A DNA stretch of 64,000 bases, from NCBI GenBank assembly GCA_045617625.1, contig JAZLJA010000059.1:1-64000 (forward strand), written 5' to 3'. A program made the position numbers and the translations under genes. Below are positions 51,419 to 60,463 of the stretch, piece after piece (within the stretch, counting starts at the first letter, position 1; every line of letters begins with the position of its first letter). Under the pieces are notes generated by a model. That model saw only the letters and a list, made by a program, of their open reading frames with translations. It made no database searches and was not told the DNA's origin. Origin of the DNA: Firm-04 sp045617625 (lineage in GTDB: Bacteria; Bacillota; Clostridia; Oscillospirales; Ruminococcaceae).

Positions 51419-51491
51419 GTGAAAAAACATCCTTTCAAAATAGAATAATGGATTCGGGTTTGCCTGTGAACCATTTTCACAAGCCCTATCT

Positions 51492-51520
51492 ATTTTACAC
51501 TATTTTATGGAATTTGGCAA
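51492..51520 (-). promoter_or_regulatory. Promoter of pgk
   Basis: Minus strand: TTGCCA, 17-base spacer, TAAAAT; about 75 bases before the pgk start. Between pgk and darA (51419-51795) I see only the two divergent promoters; 51530-51670 holds nothing recognisable. Confidence 0.7.
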
Positions 51521-51676
51521 GAGGTTCCCGCAAATTCGTAAGAAAATTTTTTGCAGCGGATGCCCGTTCTTTTGTAAATTTCGCAGAAAAGCCGCCCATA
51601 TTCGCCGCAGTATCCGTCCGTGCCGCAAAATATGGCAGGTGCAAGATGAAAATCAGAAGAAAATCCCAAATCGCTC

Positions 51677-51705
51677 TTGCAACTTTCCGATTTTTATGCT
51701 ATACT
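51677..51705 (+). promoter_or_regulatory. Promoter of darA-holB-ricT
   Basis: TTGCAA, 17-base spacer, TATACT; about 90 bases before darA. Confidence 0.75.
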
Positions 51706-51795
51706 GATTATGGGTATTTTTACCCTGTTTTCGTAAGACACGAATCTCCCCTGATTTTTCTCATACATTTTCCCAGAAAGGAACGGTTGATCCAT

Positions 51796-52125
51796 ATGAA
51801 GCTCATCTTCGCAGTCGTCAACGGTGATGACAGTGCCGCTGTATCCAAAGCCCTCTCCAAAAACGGCTTTCCCGCCACAAAGCTCGCCTCCGCAGGCAGT
51901 TTTCTGAGCGCAGGCAACACCACTTTCCTCATCTGTGTGGAGGAGGACAAGGTGGATGACGTCATCGGCGTTGTCAAGCAAAAATGTCATCACAGAAAAC
52001 AGTTCGTCCCCTCCGCATCCTCTTACGGTGCGGCGGCAGGTGCGCCCCCTGCTATGCCTCTTGAGGTCTCCGTGGGCGGTGCAACCATTTTCGTCACCGA
52101 CATCGAACGCTTTGAAAAACTGTGA
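51796..52125 (+). CDS. darA: Cyclic di-AMP receptor DarA (PII-like, PstA/YaaQ)
   Basis: A 109-residue PII-like trimeric protein that binds cyclic di-AMP; downstream target not established. The family signature GSFLSAGNTTFLICVEEDKV is present with the usual short loop and a C-terminal beta-rich end. The ATG at 51796 is preferred; AAAGGA is rather far (12 bases), and a TTG 12 bases upstream with closer spacing is an alternative. It comes before holB and ricT, the same order as yaaQ-holB-yaaT in Bacillus. Confidence 0.92.
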   Translation: MKLIFAVVNGDDSAAVSKALSKNGFPATKLASAGSFLSAGNTTFLICVEEDKVDDVIGVVKQKCHHRKQFVPSASSYGAAAGAPPAMPLEVSVGGATIFVTDIERFEKL

Positions 52126-53108
52126 TGCACGATATCGTTCCTGTGATCGCAGGCAATCAGCAGCTCCTCTCGGAACTGAAACAAATGCGGCAGGGCAGTC
52201 ATATGCCCCACGCACTGCTGCTGCACGGTGAGACAGGCTGCGGCAAAAAACTGATCGCCAAATGGTTTGCGATGCTCGCACTGTGCGAAAATCAAGGCGA
52301 TGCCCCCTGCGGCGAATGCCGAAGCTGCAAGCTGATCGCAAACGACGCCCACCCCGATGTCCTCACCGCAGAACATTCGGGCAAACGCATGGGCTATCTC
52401 ATCGAAACCGTGCGCGAGATCCGCAGAGAAGCCGCCATTTTGCCGAGCGAAGGTTCCTCACGCATCTTTTTGTTCACCGATGCCGACGGCATGAGCATTC
52501 AGGCGCAGAACGCCCTGCTCAAATCCGTCGAAGAACCGCCTCCGCACGCGATTTTTGTGTTCACCACGGAAACCGTCGGGGCATTGCTGCCCACACTGCT
52601 TTCGCGCATGACGACCAAAGCAGTGTTTCCCGTCACACGCGGCGAATGCGTCACGGCACTGCTGCGCAAGGGATATGACGAGATCAGCGTACAATCGGCA
52701 GTTTCACGATTCGACGGCAATATCGGCAAATGTGAGGCATACCTCTCGGACGAGGGACTCAGACAGGCGGCTGACGACGCCGCAAATCTGACGGCTGCCC
52801 TCGCAAAACGCAATGAATACGAACTTTTACACATTCTCACGGTGGCTGCGGGCGATAAGGACAGGCTGCGCAGAACATTGCTGCTGCTCGACACGCAGCT
52901 TCGTGACGCGGCGGCGTTCACGCTGGAGGGCGAGTTTGACCGTCTGGGCTGTGACAAAACTGCCGCGGAAGCGTTGTCGGTCAGCATCACGCCGCGCCGT
53001 GCAATGCGAATGCATCAGGCAGTGACGGAAGCTGTCAGCGATCTGGACGGCAATGTGGGCGCAGTGCTTGCCGCAACAGCCCTTTGTGCCGCACTTTCCG
53101 CGATATAG
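52125..53108 (+). CDS. holB: DNA polymerase III delta-prime subunit
   Basis: A 327-residue AAA+ clamp-loader subunit. Walker A GETGCGKK, a four-cysteine zinc module (CENQ..CGECRSC) and the sensor region QAQNALLKSVEEPPPHAIFV are present, as is LLSRMTT where most have SRC: the arginine is kept but the cysteine is Met. The ATG overlaps the darA stop (TGATG), so translation is coupled. The gene for the loader's tau/gamma subunit is not in the window. The assignment rests on the family and the order darA-holB-ricT. Confidence 0.92.
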   Translation: MHDIVPVIAGNQQLLSELKQMRQGSHMPHALLLHGETGCGKKLIAKWFAMLALCENQGDAPCGECRSCKLIANDAHPDVLTAEHSGKRMGYLIETVREIRREAAILPSEGSSRIFLFTDADGMSIQAQNALLKSVEEPPPHAIFVFTTETVGALLPTLLSRMTTKAVFPVTRGECVTALLRKGYDEISVQSAVSRFDGNIGKCEAYLSDEGLRQAADDAANLTAALAKRNEYELLHILTVAAGDKDRLRRTLLLLDTQLRDAAAFTLEGEFDRLGCDKTAAEALSVSITPRRAMRMHQAVTEAVSDLDGNVGAVLAATALCAALSAI

Positions 53109-53241
53109 CTTTCGGCAAAGTGAAACACTATATTTCAAAACAGCAATATCGGCAGATGCGCCGCACGGCATATTCCGCCAAACAAATCCCATATCGGAAG
53201 GAGAAATGTCCCCGACGCAAAATGGGGACAGCAGAATATTT

Positions 53242-54744
53242 ATGACTGAAATCATCGGTGTCCGATTCAAAAACGGCGGCAAGGTCTATTCCTTCGCGCC
53301 AAACGATTTTAACCCCGCAGAGGGCAGCTATGTCATGGTGGAGACCGCGAGAGGTCTCGAATGCGGCGAAGTCGCCGCACGCCGCCATGCCGTCGCGGAT
53401 GAAAGCATCACCGCGCCCCTGAAACCCATTCTGCGGCTTGCCACACAGGAGGATATGAAGATCCTCGAACAGAACAGAGCCTATATGGCGGATGCTTTCC
53501 GCGTGTGCGAAGAACGCATCGCCGCCCGCGAACTGCCCATGCGCCTTGTCGATGTGGAATGCGGTTTTGACAGCAACAAGCTGATCTTCTATTTCACCGC
53601 CGAATCCCGCGTGGATTTCCGCGAACTCGTCAAGGATCTGGCATCGGCGTTTCATGTCCGCATTGAACTGCGTCAGATCGGTGACCGCGATGAGGCAAAA
53701 CTGCTCGGCGGGCTCGGCATCTGCGGCAGAGAATTTTGCTGCAAGGGCTATCTCAGCGATTTTCAGCCCATCACCATCAAAATGGCAAAAGAACAGGGGC
53801 TCGCCCTCAACCCGACCAAAATCTCGGGCACCTGCGGCAGACTGATGTGCTGCCTGCGCTACGAAAGCCCTGTCTATGAGGAACTGATCCGCTTCACCCC
53901 GAAAGTCGGCTCGACCGTGCTTCTGGCAGGTGACCCGCCCGTGCGCGCTTACGTCATGGAAGCGAATCTCATCACGGGCAAACTGCGCGTCAAGCCCGAA
54001 AACGCCGAAATGCCCATCACCGTTGACCGCGAGGACGTCGAGCGTTTGCAGGACATGACCAAGCGCATGACCAAAGAAGATCTGCGTGACAGCCGCCGCG
54101 ACGGCGCACAGCGAACAACTGCTGCCAAGCCGCCTGCGGCAAATCTTGCGGCGGCAGAGCAAAAAGCTGCCGAGGCAAAACCACATCAGGATGCCGCAGA
54201 AGAATCCGCACAGCCGCAGCAGAATCAGGGAAAGCCCCAGAGACCGCCGCGTCAGAACAATCAGCAGCGTCCTCAGCGGCAAAATCGCCCGCAGCAGGAG
54301 CAAAAAACGCAGGATAACACCCCGAATCTCAAAGCTGCACCCGCGGAAAAAATCCCCGCTGCAACCGCCGAACCTATCACACTGCCGATTGCCGAGACTG
54401 CCGCACTGCACCCCGAATTCGGTGAGACCAAGCAGGTGCATTCCGTGCAGGAACAGCCGCAGAAACATACCGCAATTCACTTTGCCGACATGGATCTGAC
54501 CGAGCATCGTGCAGTCACCGAAAAGCAGGCAGCCACCAATGCAGCCGCACAGCCCGCTGAGGGTGACAGCGCACAGAAATCGCAGCACGGCGGCAAAAAC
54601 TATCACCACGGCGGCGGAAACCGCAGATTTTATCATCACGGAAACAACCGTCAGGGCGGCGGAAAACAGGGCAGCCCGAATGGCGGCGCACAGGGACAGA
54701 ATCACCAGAACCGTCCGCCGCGCCCCCCAAAAACCGCCGATTGA
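53242..54744 (+). CDS. ricT: PSP1-domain protein RicT with a long disordered tail
   Basis: A 500-residue protein. The first 270 residues are the PSP1 domain of RicT/YaaT, which with RicA and RicF helps RNase Y processing and carries an Fe-S cluster; the cysteines are in CGREFCCKG and CGRLMCCLRYE. The remaining 230 residues are low complexity, rich in Gln, Ala, Pro, then Gly/His/Asn, absent from the Bacillus protein and reminiscent of RNA-binding tails. The ATG at 53242 matches the family start; an in-frame ATG at 53206 would add 12 residues and lies only two bases behind AAGGAG. A GTCCCC/GGGGAC hairpin lies between. Confidence 0.9.
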   Translation: MTEIIGVRFKNGGKVYSFAPNDFNPAEGSYVMVETARGLECGEVAARRHAVADESITAPLKPILRLATQEDMKILEQNRAYMADAFRVCEERIAARELPMRLVDVECGFDSNKLIFYFTAESRVDFRELVKDLASAFHVRIELRQIGDRDEAKLLGGLGICGREFCCKGYLSDFQPITIKMAKEQGLALNPTKISGTCGRLMCCLRYESPVYEELIRFTPKVGSTVLLAGDPPVRAYVMEANLITGKLRVKPENAEMPITVDREDVERLQDMTKRMTKEDLRDSRRDGAQRTTAAKPPAANLAAAEQKAAEAKPHQDAAEESAQPQQNQGKPQRPPRQNNQQRPQRQNRPQQEQKTQDNTPNLKAAPAEKIPAATAEPITLPIAETAALHPEFGETKQVHSVQEQPQKHTAIHFADMDLTEHRAVTEKQAATNAAAQPAEGDSAQKSQHGGKNYHHGGGNRRFYHHGNNRQGGGKQGSPNGGAQGQNHQNRPPRPPKTAD

Positions 54745-54771
54745 CCGCGGCATCCGAAAGGAGCATCTCGC

Positions 54772-55416
54772 ATGAATATCCGACGTCCGGCAGCGTGCCT
54801 TTGTGCCGCCGCCTGCCTTATTCCCTGTCTCACCGCCTGCGAGGGCAGCAAGCCCAATGACGGCACCATCACGGAAAGCCAAATGCCTTACGGCGCAACT
54901 CTGACCGTCAGCAAAAGCCACGGTGTGCCGATCCAATACGACAAACGCTTTTTTGACAGCGACTTCCTCGATGCCGTCGCCAACTATTACCTCGGCATAC
55001 AGAACAAGGATGTCGCACGCTATACCGCCGCGCAGCTGCCGCTGTATCACGACTTTGAGCTGAACACCCTCTACAATGGCGAGTATTCCGAACAGGATCT
55101 CATCAACCTGTACTACGACGGCATCGCTGAGGTGATGAACGGCGCATTTGAATTTGCTTTCATCGACATCGCGGACGCTTCAAAAGGCACGGTCTATTCC
55201 GACAGCAACACGCTGCTCAGTCAGCTTGACCAGATCTCAAACGAAAAAGACGGCACGCAGATGTCCAAAAACGTCGATGCCATCTATGAGCTGACCGTCG
55301 TGCGTTTTCTCACCGAGGCAGGCTCCAATGTCCGCACGGAAACAGATGATATGCTCGAGGATGAGGAGCTGTTCGCCATGCACTATCTCGGGAAATGGTA
55401 TATCATTCCCGCATAA
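54772..55416 (+). CDS. Lipoprotein, function unknown
   Basis: A 214-residue surface lipoprotein: signal peptide with lipobox LTAC near residue 22 and a soluble domain of about 190 residues without recognised family. The domain has alternating helices and strands (DFLDAVANYYLGIQNKDVAR is the best conserved-looking helix) and could be an NTF2-like or DUF4878-like fold. AAAGGAG lies seven bases before the ATG. It follows ricT by 27 bases and is followed by a similar lipoprotein, so the two may be diverged duplicates. Confidence 0.7.
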   Translation: MNIRRPAACLCAAACLIPCLTACEGSKPNDGTITESQMPYGATLTVSKSHGVPIQYDKRFFDSDFLDAVANYYLGIQNKDVARYTAAQLPLYHDFELNTLYNGEYSEQDLINLYYDGIAEVMNGAFEFAFIDIADASKGTVYSDSNTLLSQLDQISNEKDGTQMSKNVDAIYELTVVRFLTEAGSNVRTETDDMLEDEELFAMHYLGKWYIIPA

Positions 55417-55439
55417 TCCATGATGAGAGGATCTTTCTG

Positions 55440-56042
55440 ATGAAAACACGCTTTTTTCGCGCACTCTGCGTTTTGACTGCCGCATCCGCCTGCCTGCTCT
55501 GCGCCTGCGACAAAAATTCCGCATCCGATGCGGAAAGCAGCATCACCGCACCGATTGCGCAGGGCATCAAACTCTCCTGCCCCGAAACCGATTTCGATGC
55601 CCAATATGCAGCCTGCATCAAGGCATACTTTGAATCGCTGGAAGCAAGGGATTTTGAAGCCTACAAAAAAACCGTCTACCCGCCCTATCTGGAATCTTAC
55701 GGCAGTTTCCTGACCGAACAGGAAAGCTCTCCGGAAAAGGCTTTTGACAGTATGTGCAGTTCCTTCGACGAGGACGGCTACGACAGCTGGCGTTTCACTC
55801 AGCTCGATATGAAGTATTCCGAGAAAGAGGATATCGACGACTTTTTTGAATCCTATGAACAGGTGGGCATCTTCGACAGCGACTTTTCGGAAAAAACCAG
55901 AGCCGATGCCGAGGAGATCCGCGATGTGGAATTCACCCTCTATGCGCTCTATGACGGCGACCCTGACGCAACACCGGTTGTGCAGTCACAGGAGATCATT
56001 GTGATTCATTCCAAAGACGGCGGCTACTACTTATTTGGCTGA
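55440..56042 (+). CDS. Lipoprotein, related layout to its neighbour, function unknown
   Basis: A 200-residue lipoprotein (lipobox LLCAC near residue 23). Like the gene before it, the mature part contains a helix YAACIKAYFESLEARDFEAY where the neighbour has a helix followed by DVARY, then a helical and beta-rich end, suggesting the same NTF2-like fold. Sequence identity is low. Start at 55440 with GAGAGG upstream. The spacing of 23 bases to the first lipoprotein indicates one transcript. Confidence 0.68.
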   Translation: MKTRFFRALCVLTAASACLLCACDKNSASDAESSITAPIAQGIKLSCPETDFDAQYAACIKAYFESLEARDFEAYKKTVYPPYLESYGSFLTEQESSPEKAFDSMCSSFDEDGYDSWRFTQLDMKYSEKEDIDDFFESYEQVGIFDSDFSEKTRADAEEIRDVEFTLYALYDGDPDATPVVQSQEIIVIHSKDGGYYLFG

Positions 56043-56156
56043 TTTGCCCTGAATTCACATTCTGTTCACATTATATTTACAGGATTTCGCTTTTTTCTTT
56101 CGTTTCATCTGGTAAAATAAAAAAGATAGAATCAAACACGAAAGGAGGGCGCAGTC

Positions 56157-57275
56157 ATGCCGAATGAGAACCATATCGACGTTGTTGCGGATTTCGTCTA
56201 CGATTCGCAAAACGCGCAGTATAACACCGACTATCGCCATTGGCGCAAGAAAACTGACGCCCCCTACGTGTACCGATACAGCGGCAACCCCAAGGAAAGC
56301 GTCTACGTGGAGGGAAAGGGCATCACCAAACGCACCGTCACGGGCGCAGAACGCTCTGCCCTCACCCATGTCAGCGAAATTCTCGGTGTCGCATTTCTCG
56401 CTTATCTCGTCTGCGAACTGGCAGGCGGTTCGGCATTTGTCTGGATCTTGCAGAAGTTCGGGCTGAATGTGCATCTCGACTTTCTCACGTTCAGCATGGG
56501 CGGCAGTCAGTGGACCGTCATGCTCGTGCGCTCCATTGCCGCGCTCATCAAGTATCTCACCGCCTATCTTATCCTATACAACGGATTTCGGATGCCGGCA
56601 AAGATCCGCATTCCCATTTTCGTCGGCGGTCTGCCCGAATATATCCTCGCGGCAGGGCTCGGCATGGGGGCAGCCTGTGTGTTCTGCCTCGTCGATGCCG
56701 TTTCAGGTCAGGGCGCACACACCGCCGAAATACTCTTTTCTTATAAAGAAGCCGCCGCAATGATGGCGTATGCACTGTTTGACGTCATCGTGTTTTCTGT
56801 GCTTTCCGAGGCTCTGCTGCGCGGCATTGTGCTGCCGGCACTGCGGCAGTTCGGAGATCTCTTTGCGATCTGTGTTCTCGCAGGAGCGGCATTTCTGTTC
56901 CCGAACACGTTCCCCACGCGTGTGGGCGAACTCTTTGTCTCCGCCGCCGCTTGTTTCATCATGCTGAAAAGCGGCTCACTCGGAAAATGTATTCTTTTGC
57001 GTGCGGTCTATTCCGCCGTGTGTTACAGCCGTCTGGTGCTGGTTTATGACGATAAATCGCAGATGTCGATCGGCAGATTTCTGCTGATTCTGACACTTTC
57101 GTTTGTTTTCTGCGGTGCCTTTTATTGGCTCACACGGCCGAAAAACCGCCTGCTCTCCAATCGGCAGAGCTATCTCCCCGCAGGCAGAAAGCTGCTCGTG
57201 TTCTCCGCCACCGTGACGATGCTCCCGTGGCTTTGTCTCTCCGCACTGATCATCATGGTGCAGATGTTTTTCTGA
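56157..57275 (+). CDS. Degenerate CPBP-type membrane protein
   Basis: A 372-residue protein: a 75-residue cytoplasmic N-terminus, then about eight membrane helices. The segment SEALLRGIVLPALRQFGD is a changed form of the EExxxRG motif of CPBP (Abi/CAAX-like) membrane proteases: one glutamate is replaced by serine, and the later histidine motif is FLFPN here. Protease activity is therefore doubtful. AAAGGAGG precedes the ATG by eight bases. It follows the lipoproteins after 114 bases and precedes tadA by 12. Confidence 0.65.
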   Translation: MPNENHIDVVADFVYDSQNAQYNTDYRHWRKKTDAPYVYRYSGNPKESVYVEGKGITKRTVTGAERSALTHVSEILGVAFLAYLVCELAGGSAFVWILQKFGLNVHLDFLTFSMGGSQWTVMLVRSIAALIKYLTAYLILYNGFRMPAKIRIPIFVGGLPEYILAAGLGMGAACVFCLVDAVSGQGAHTAEILFSYKEAAAMMAYALFDVIVFSVLSEALLRGIVLPALRQFGDLFAICVLAGAAFLFPNTFPTRVGELFVSAAACFIMLKSGSLGKCILLRAVYSAVCYSRLVLVYDDKSQMSIGRFLLILTLSFVFCGAFYWLTRPKNRLLSNRQSYLPAGRKLLVFSATVTMLPWLCLSALIIMVQMFF

Positions 57276-57287
57276 AAAGGACGTTTC

Positions 57288-57746
57288 ATGGACGATTTTG
57301 ACTATATGCGGCGTGCCATTGTGCTTGCCGAGGAAGCTGCCGCAGAGGGCGAGATCCCTGTGGGCGCCGTGGTGGTCTGCCGCGCAACAGGCGAGATCAT
57401 CGGGGAAGGACGCAATCGCCGCGAACAGGATGCCTCACCCACTGCCCACGCCGAGATCCTCGCCATTGAACAGGCTGCCAAAACACGCGGCACATGGCGG
57501 CTCGACGGCTGCATCCTCTATGTCACGCTGGAGCCGTGCCCCATGTGTGCAGGTGCTGCCATCAACGCTCGCCTCGACCGTGTTGTGTTCGGCGCATATA
57601 ATGCGGAGGGGGGCGCGGTGGTTTCGGCTGACCGCATTTTCGATCACCCCTACGGACATCGCCCGAAAGTCACCGAGGGGCTTCTTGAATATCCATGTGC
57701 CGATCTGATGCAGTCATTTTTTACAAAACTGCGTCATGGCATTTGA
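57288..57746 (+). CDS. tadA: tRNA-specific adenosine deaminase
   Basis: A 152-residue zinc deaminase that converts the wobble adenosine of tRNA-Arg(ACG) to inosine. The zinc site is HAE (residues 54-56) and PCPMC (83-87), and the C-terminal helix is standard. AAAAGGA lies before the ATG. It is 12 bases downstream of the CPBP-like gene and may be co-transcribed with it. Length is typical. Confidence 0.95.
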   Translation: MDDFDYMRRAIVLAEEAAAEGEIPVGAVVVCRATGEIIGEGRNRREQDASPTAHAEILAIEQAAKTRGTWRLDGCILYVTLEPCPMCAGAAINARLDRVVFGAYNAEGGAVVSADRIFDHPYGHRPKVTEGLLEYPCADLMQSFFTKLRHGI

Positions 57747-57848
57747 CAGTTTTGCACGATGCGTAGATTTTTCTTTGTAGAAAACGTAAATAATCACCCG
57801 CCGTTTTTGTCATAATCTGAAAATGTTTCGGGAAACAGGCTTCAACAC

Positions 57849-57877
57849 TTGCATTTTTCCGCTTTTTGTGTTATAAT
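57849..57877 (+). promoter_or_regulatory. Promoter of the epimerase-like gene
   Basis: TTGCAT, 17-base spacer, TATAAT; 82 bases before the start. Confidence 0.8.
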
Positions 57878-57959
57878 AAATTATGGATAAATGCAGTACA
57901 AACGAACTCAGCGTCTGCCACTCTGCGGACGTATTACTTGCTGGAAAGGATGCGTGAAT

Positions 57960-58910
57960 ATGGCTACCATTCTTGTTACAGGCGGCTGCGGCCGAATCGG
58001 TGAAAAAGTCTGCTCGGGTCTGCTCAAAAAAGGCAACACCGTCATCGCAGTGGATAAAGAACCGACGGAATATAACGCAGACAAGGAAAATTATATCTTC
58101 CGTGCAGCTGCACCCAATGAGCAGGGTAAATACGGCGACATCTTTGATGAGTTTGACGAGATTGACTATGTGGTGCATCTTGCCTGCTCTGCCGATAACG
58201 ATTTCGGCTCCATCATTGAAAAAGAGCAGATCGCAATGAGCGCCGCATGTGATAAATTCCTCTACAAATTTGCAATCGGCAAAAATGTGAAGAAATTCAT
58301 ACTGCTCAGCACCACCCAGATTTATAAACAGCCCGAAAACCGCGAGCCCGTCCGCGAGGACGACCCCGAAAAGCCCATCACCAATTACGCAAAACTCAAA
58401 TATGCGGCGGAACAGGCGTTTGCACAGGATGTCCGCGGACAGAAAAACATGGTCTGCTGCATCATGCGTGTGCCGCTCATCTATTCGTTGGATTTTTATG
58501 ACAACCTCGTTTCCCGCATCACCGACCCCAACGATAAGACACTTTTTATCTTCCGCACAGGTGAATACGGCTTCCATTTGTGCTGTATCCACAACATCTC
58601 TGATTTCATCATCGGTTTTCTGCGTCAGGCGGATACCATCAACTTCACAGGTATCTATAATGTCGCGGATTCCGGTCTGGTCATGGCGTCTGAGATCATC
58701 TCGTTCATGAAGGAGAATCACCGTCTGGGACCTGTGCTGCAGCGCAGTAACCTCAGCGTGACGCTCAAGGCAAAGCTGTTTGGCGACCCCGAGGAAAAAC
58801 GCAATAACCGCTACCTCGACCTGTTCACCATCGACAAGAGCTTCATGTACGATACCACCAAAGCACAGCGTCTCTGCCCGTTCCGCTGGAACATCAAAAA
58901 CACGAAGTAA
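57960..58910 (+). CDS. NAD-dependent epimerase/dehydratase family protein
   Basis: A 316-residue extended short-chain dehydrogenase. The Rossmann motif TGGCGRIGEKV is at the N-terminus, and NYAKLKYAAEQ supplies a YxxxK-like catalytic pair; the catalytic Ser/Thr is less clear. The substrate cannot be named: the sugar-binding half is not like GalE or RmlB. AAAGGATG precedes the ATG. It is followed by a ROK-type protein and a NagA-NahK fusion, which hints at an amino-sugar or glycan substrate. Confidence 0.8.
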   Translation: MATILVTGGCGRIGEKVCSGLLKKGNTVIAVDKEPTEYNADKENYIFRAAAPNEQGKYGDIFDEFDEIDYVVHLACSADNDFGSIIEKEQIAMSAACDKFLYKFAIGKNVKKFILLSTTQIYKQPENREPVREDDPEKPITNYAKLKYAAEQAFAQDVRGQKNMVCCIMRVPLIYSLDFYDNLVSRITDPNDKTLFIFRTGEYGFHLCCIHNISDFIIGFLRQADTINFTGIYNVADSGLVMASEIISFMKENHRLGPVLQRSNLSVTLKAKLFGDPEEKRNNRYLDLFTIDKSFMYDTTKAQRLCPFRWNIKNTK

Positions 58911-59021
58911 ATATCAGATACAAGGCAAGCGACAGAGTCATCTGGCGCTTGCTTTTGTGTCTGTATGTTAAATACTGCGGCTCCCTCCGCAGAAAAATCG
59001 CACAGAAAGGAATCTTTTCTC

Positions 59022-60362
59022 ATGCTGAAACCCATCCTTGACGAGAACTTTGTTCCCGCCGTTTTCTTTAACCGTGATTTCCTGAAAAACGCTTCGCGCC
59101 CCTTCTCCATCGCGGTGGAGCGCGAGGACGGTCTGGTTTATCGCCGCGACACCATGCTGGGCGATGACTTCAAGCAGAACTGCCTCTATGCTGAACGCCT
59201 CATCAAAACGATCCTCTGGTGCGCAGGCGGCTGGAAAGTGATGCTGGCAGGCGACCACGATGTGTTCTGCTATATCCGCGATGCCTATACCAAAACAGGA
59301 CTTCGCGCATTCGATGTGGACTTCTGGAGTACCACTTACGAGCGCGATTTTGTTGTGGAAGAACGGGATTTCAAGGATATGCCCGAAAACAAAGTGCGCC
59401 CCCTCTCCATCGGCAGAAATCTGGGCGGCTGCCGTGTCGGTTTTGACGCGGGCGGCAGCGACATCAAGGTGGCTGCTGTTGTGGACGGAAAAACCGTCTG
59501 GGCAGAGGAAATTGTCTGGCTGCCCAAACTTGCGGAGGATATCTCCTATCACCACGAGCACATCAAGGCGGCAATGCTCAAAGCCGCTGAACATATGCCG
59601 AGTTTCGATGCCGTCGGTGTCAGCACCGCAGGCGTGCTCGTCGCAAACCGCGCAATGGTCTCGCACCTGTTCCTGAAAGTGCCGAAAGACACACAGGGCG
59701 AAGCCTGCAAAAATGTCTATGTCGATGTGCTGGAGGAACTCGGCGTCCCCTATGCCGTTGCAAATGACGGCGATGTGGCTGCGCTGGCTGCTTCGATGGA
59801 TATGGATGTCAACGGCGTGCTGGGCATCGCAATGGGCACCTCACAGGCTGGCGGCTATGTCGATGCAAACGGCAACGTCACAGGCTGGCACAACGAGCTT
59901 GCCTTCGTGCCTGTGGACTATAACCCCGATTCCGAAGTCGATGAATGGTCGGGCGACTATGGCTGCGGCGTCAAGTATTTCTCGCAGGATGCAGTCATTC
60001 GTCTGGCACCCAAGGCAGGCATCACCCTCGACGAAAATCTCACGCTTGCCGAAAAACTCAAGGCTGTCCAGAAACTGGTTGCCGAAGGTCACGAAGGCGC
60101 AAAGGATATCTTCCGCACGATCGGCACCTATTTCGGCTATGCCATTGCGAATTATGCGGATTTCTACGATATTCAGTATCTCCAGATCTCGGGCCGTGTC
60201 ACCTCGGGCGAGGGCGGCGATCTGATCATCGCAGGCGCAAAAGAAGTCCTCAAAGCGGAATTCCCCGACCTGTTTGCGCAGGTGAAATTCATTCTCCCCG
60301 ACGAAATGGATCGCCGTGTCGGTCAGGCAGTTGCTGCCGCAAGTCTCCCCGCAATCGGCTGA
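59022..60362 (+). CDS. ROK-family protein with an extra N-terminal domain
   Basis: A 446-residue protein. Residues from about 137 on form an actin-like sugar-kinase fold: phosphate-1 motif GFDAGGSDIK (usually DxGGTxxK), then ANDGDVAALA with the catalytic aspartate, then GIAMGTSQAGG. The classical ROK zinc motif (CGCGxxGC) is absent. The first 135 residues (FWSTTYERDF and WCAGGWKVM stretches) are not part of the standard family and look like a small separate domain. Start at 59022 with AAGGAA upstream. It stands before the NagA-NahK gene, so an N-acetylamino-sugar kinase is a reasonable guess. Confidence 0.72.
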   Translation: MLKPILDENFVPAVFFNRDFLKNASRPFSIAVEREDGLVYRRDTMLGDDFKQNCLYAERLIKTILWCAGGWKVMLAGDHDVFCYIRDAYTKTGLRAFDVDFWSTTYERDFVVEERDFKDMPENKVRPLSIGRNLGGCRVGFDAGGSDIKVAAVVDGKTVWAEEIVWLPKLAEDISYHHEHIKAAMLKAAEHMPSFDAVGVSTAGVLVANRAMVSHLFLKVPKDTQGEACKNVYVDVLEELGVPYAVANDGDVAALAASMDMDVNGVLGIAMGTSQAGGYVDANGNVTGWHNELAFVPVDYNPDSEVDEWSGDYGCGVKYFSQDAVIRLAPKAGITLDENLTLAEKLKAVQKLVAEGHEGAKDIFRTIGTYFGYAIANYADFYDIQYLQISGRVTSGEGGDLIIAGAKEVLKAEFPDLFAQVKFILPDEMDRRVGQAVAAASLPAIG

Positions 60363-60463
60363 GCACTCACCGCCGCGATTTGAAATAGATAAATACACTT
60401 TGCAAAGCGTAAAAACACCCTCACTCACTCGCAAATACATTTTCCGAAAGGATACATCCGATT

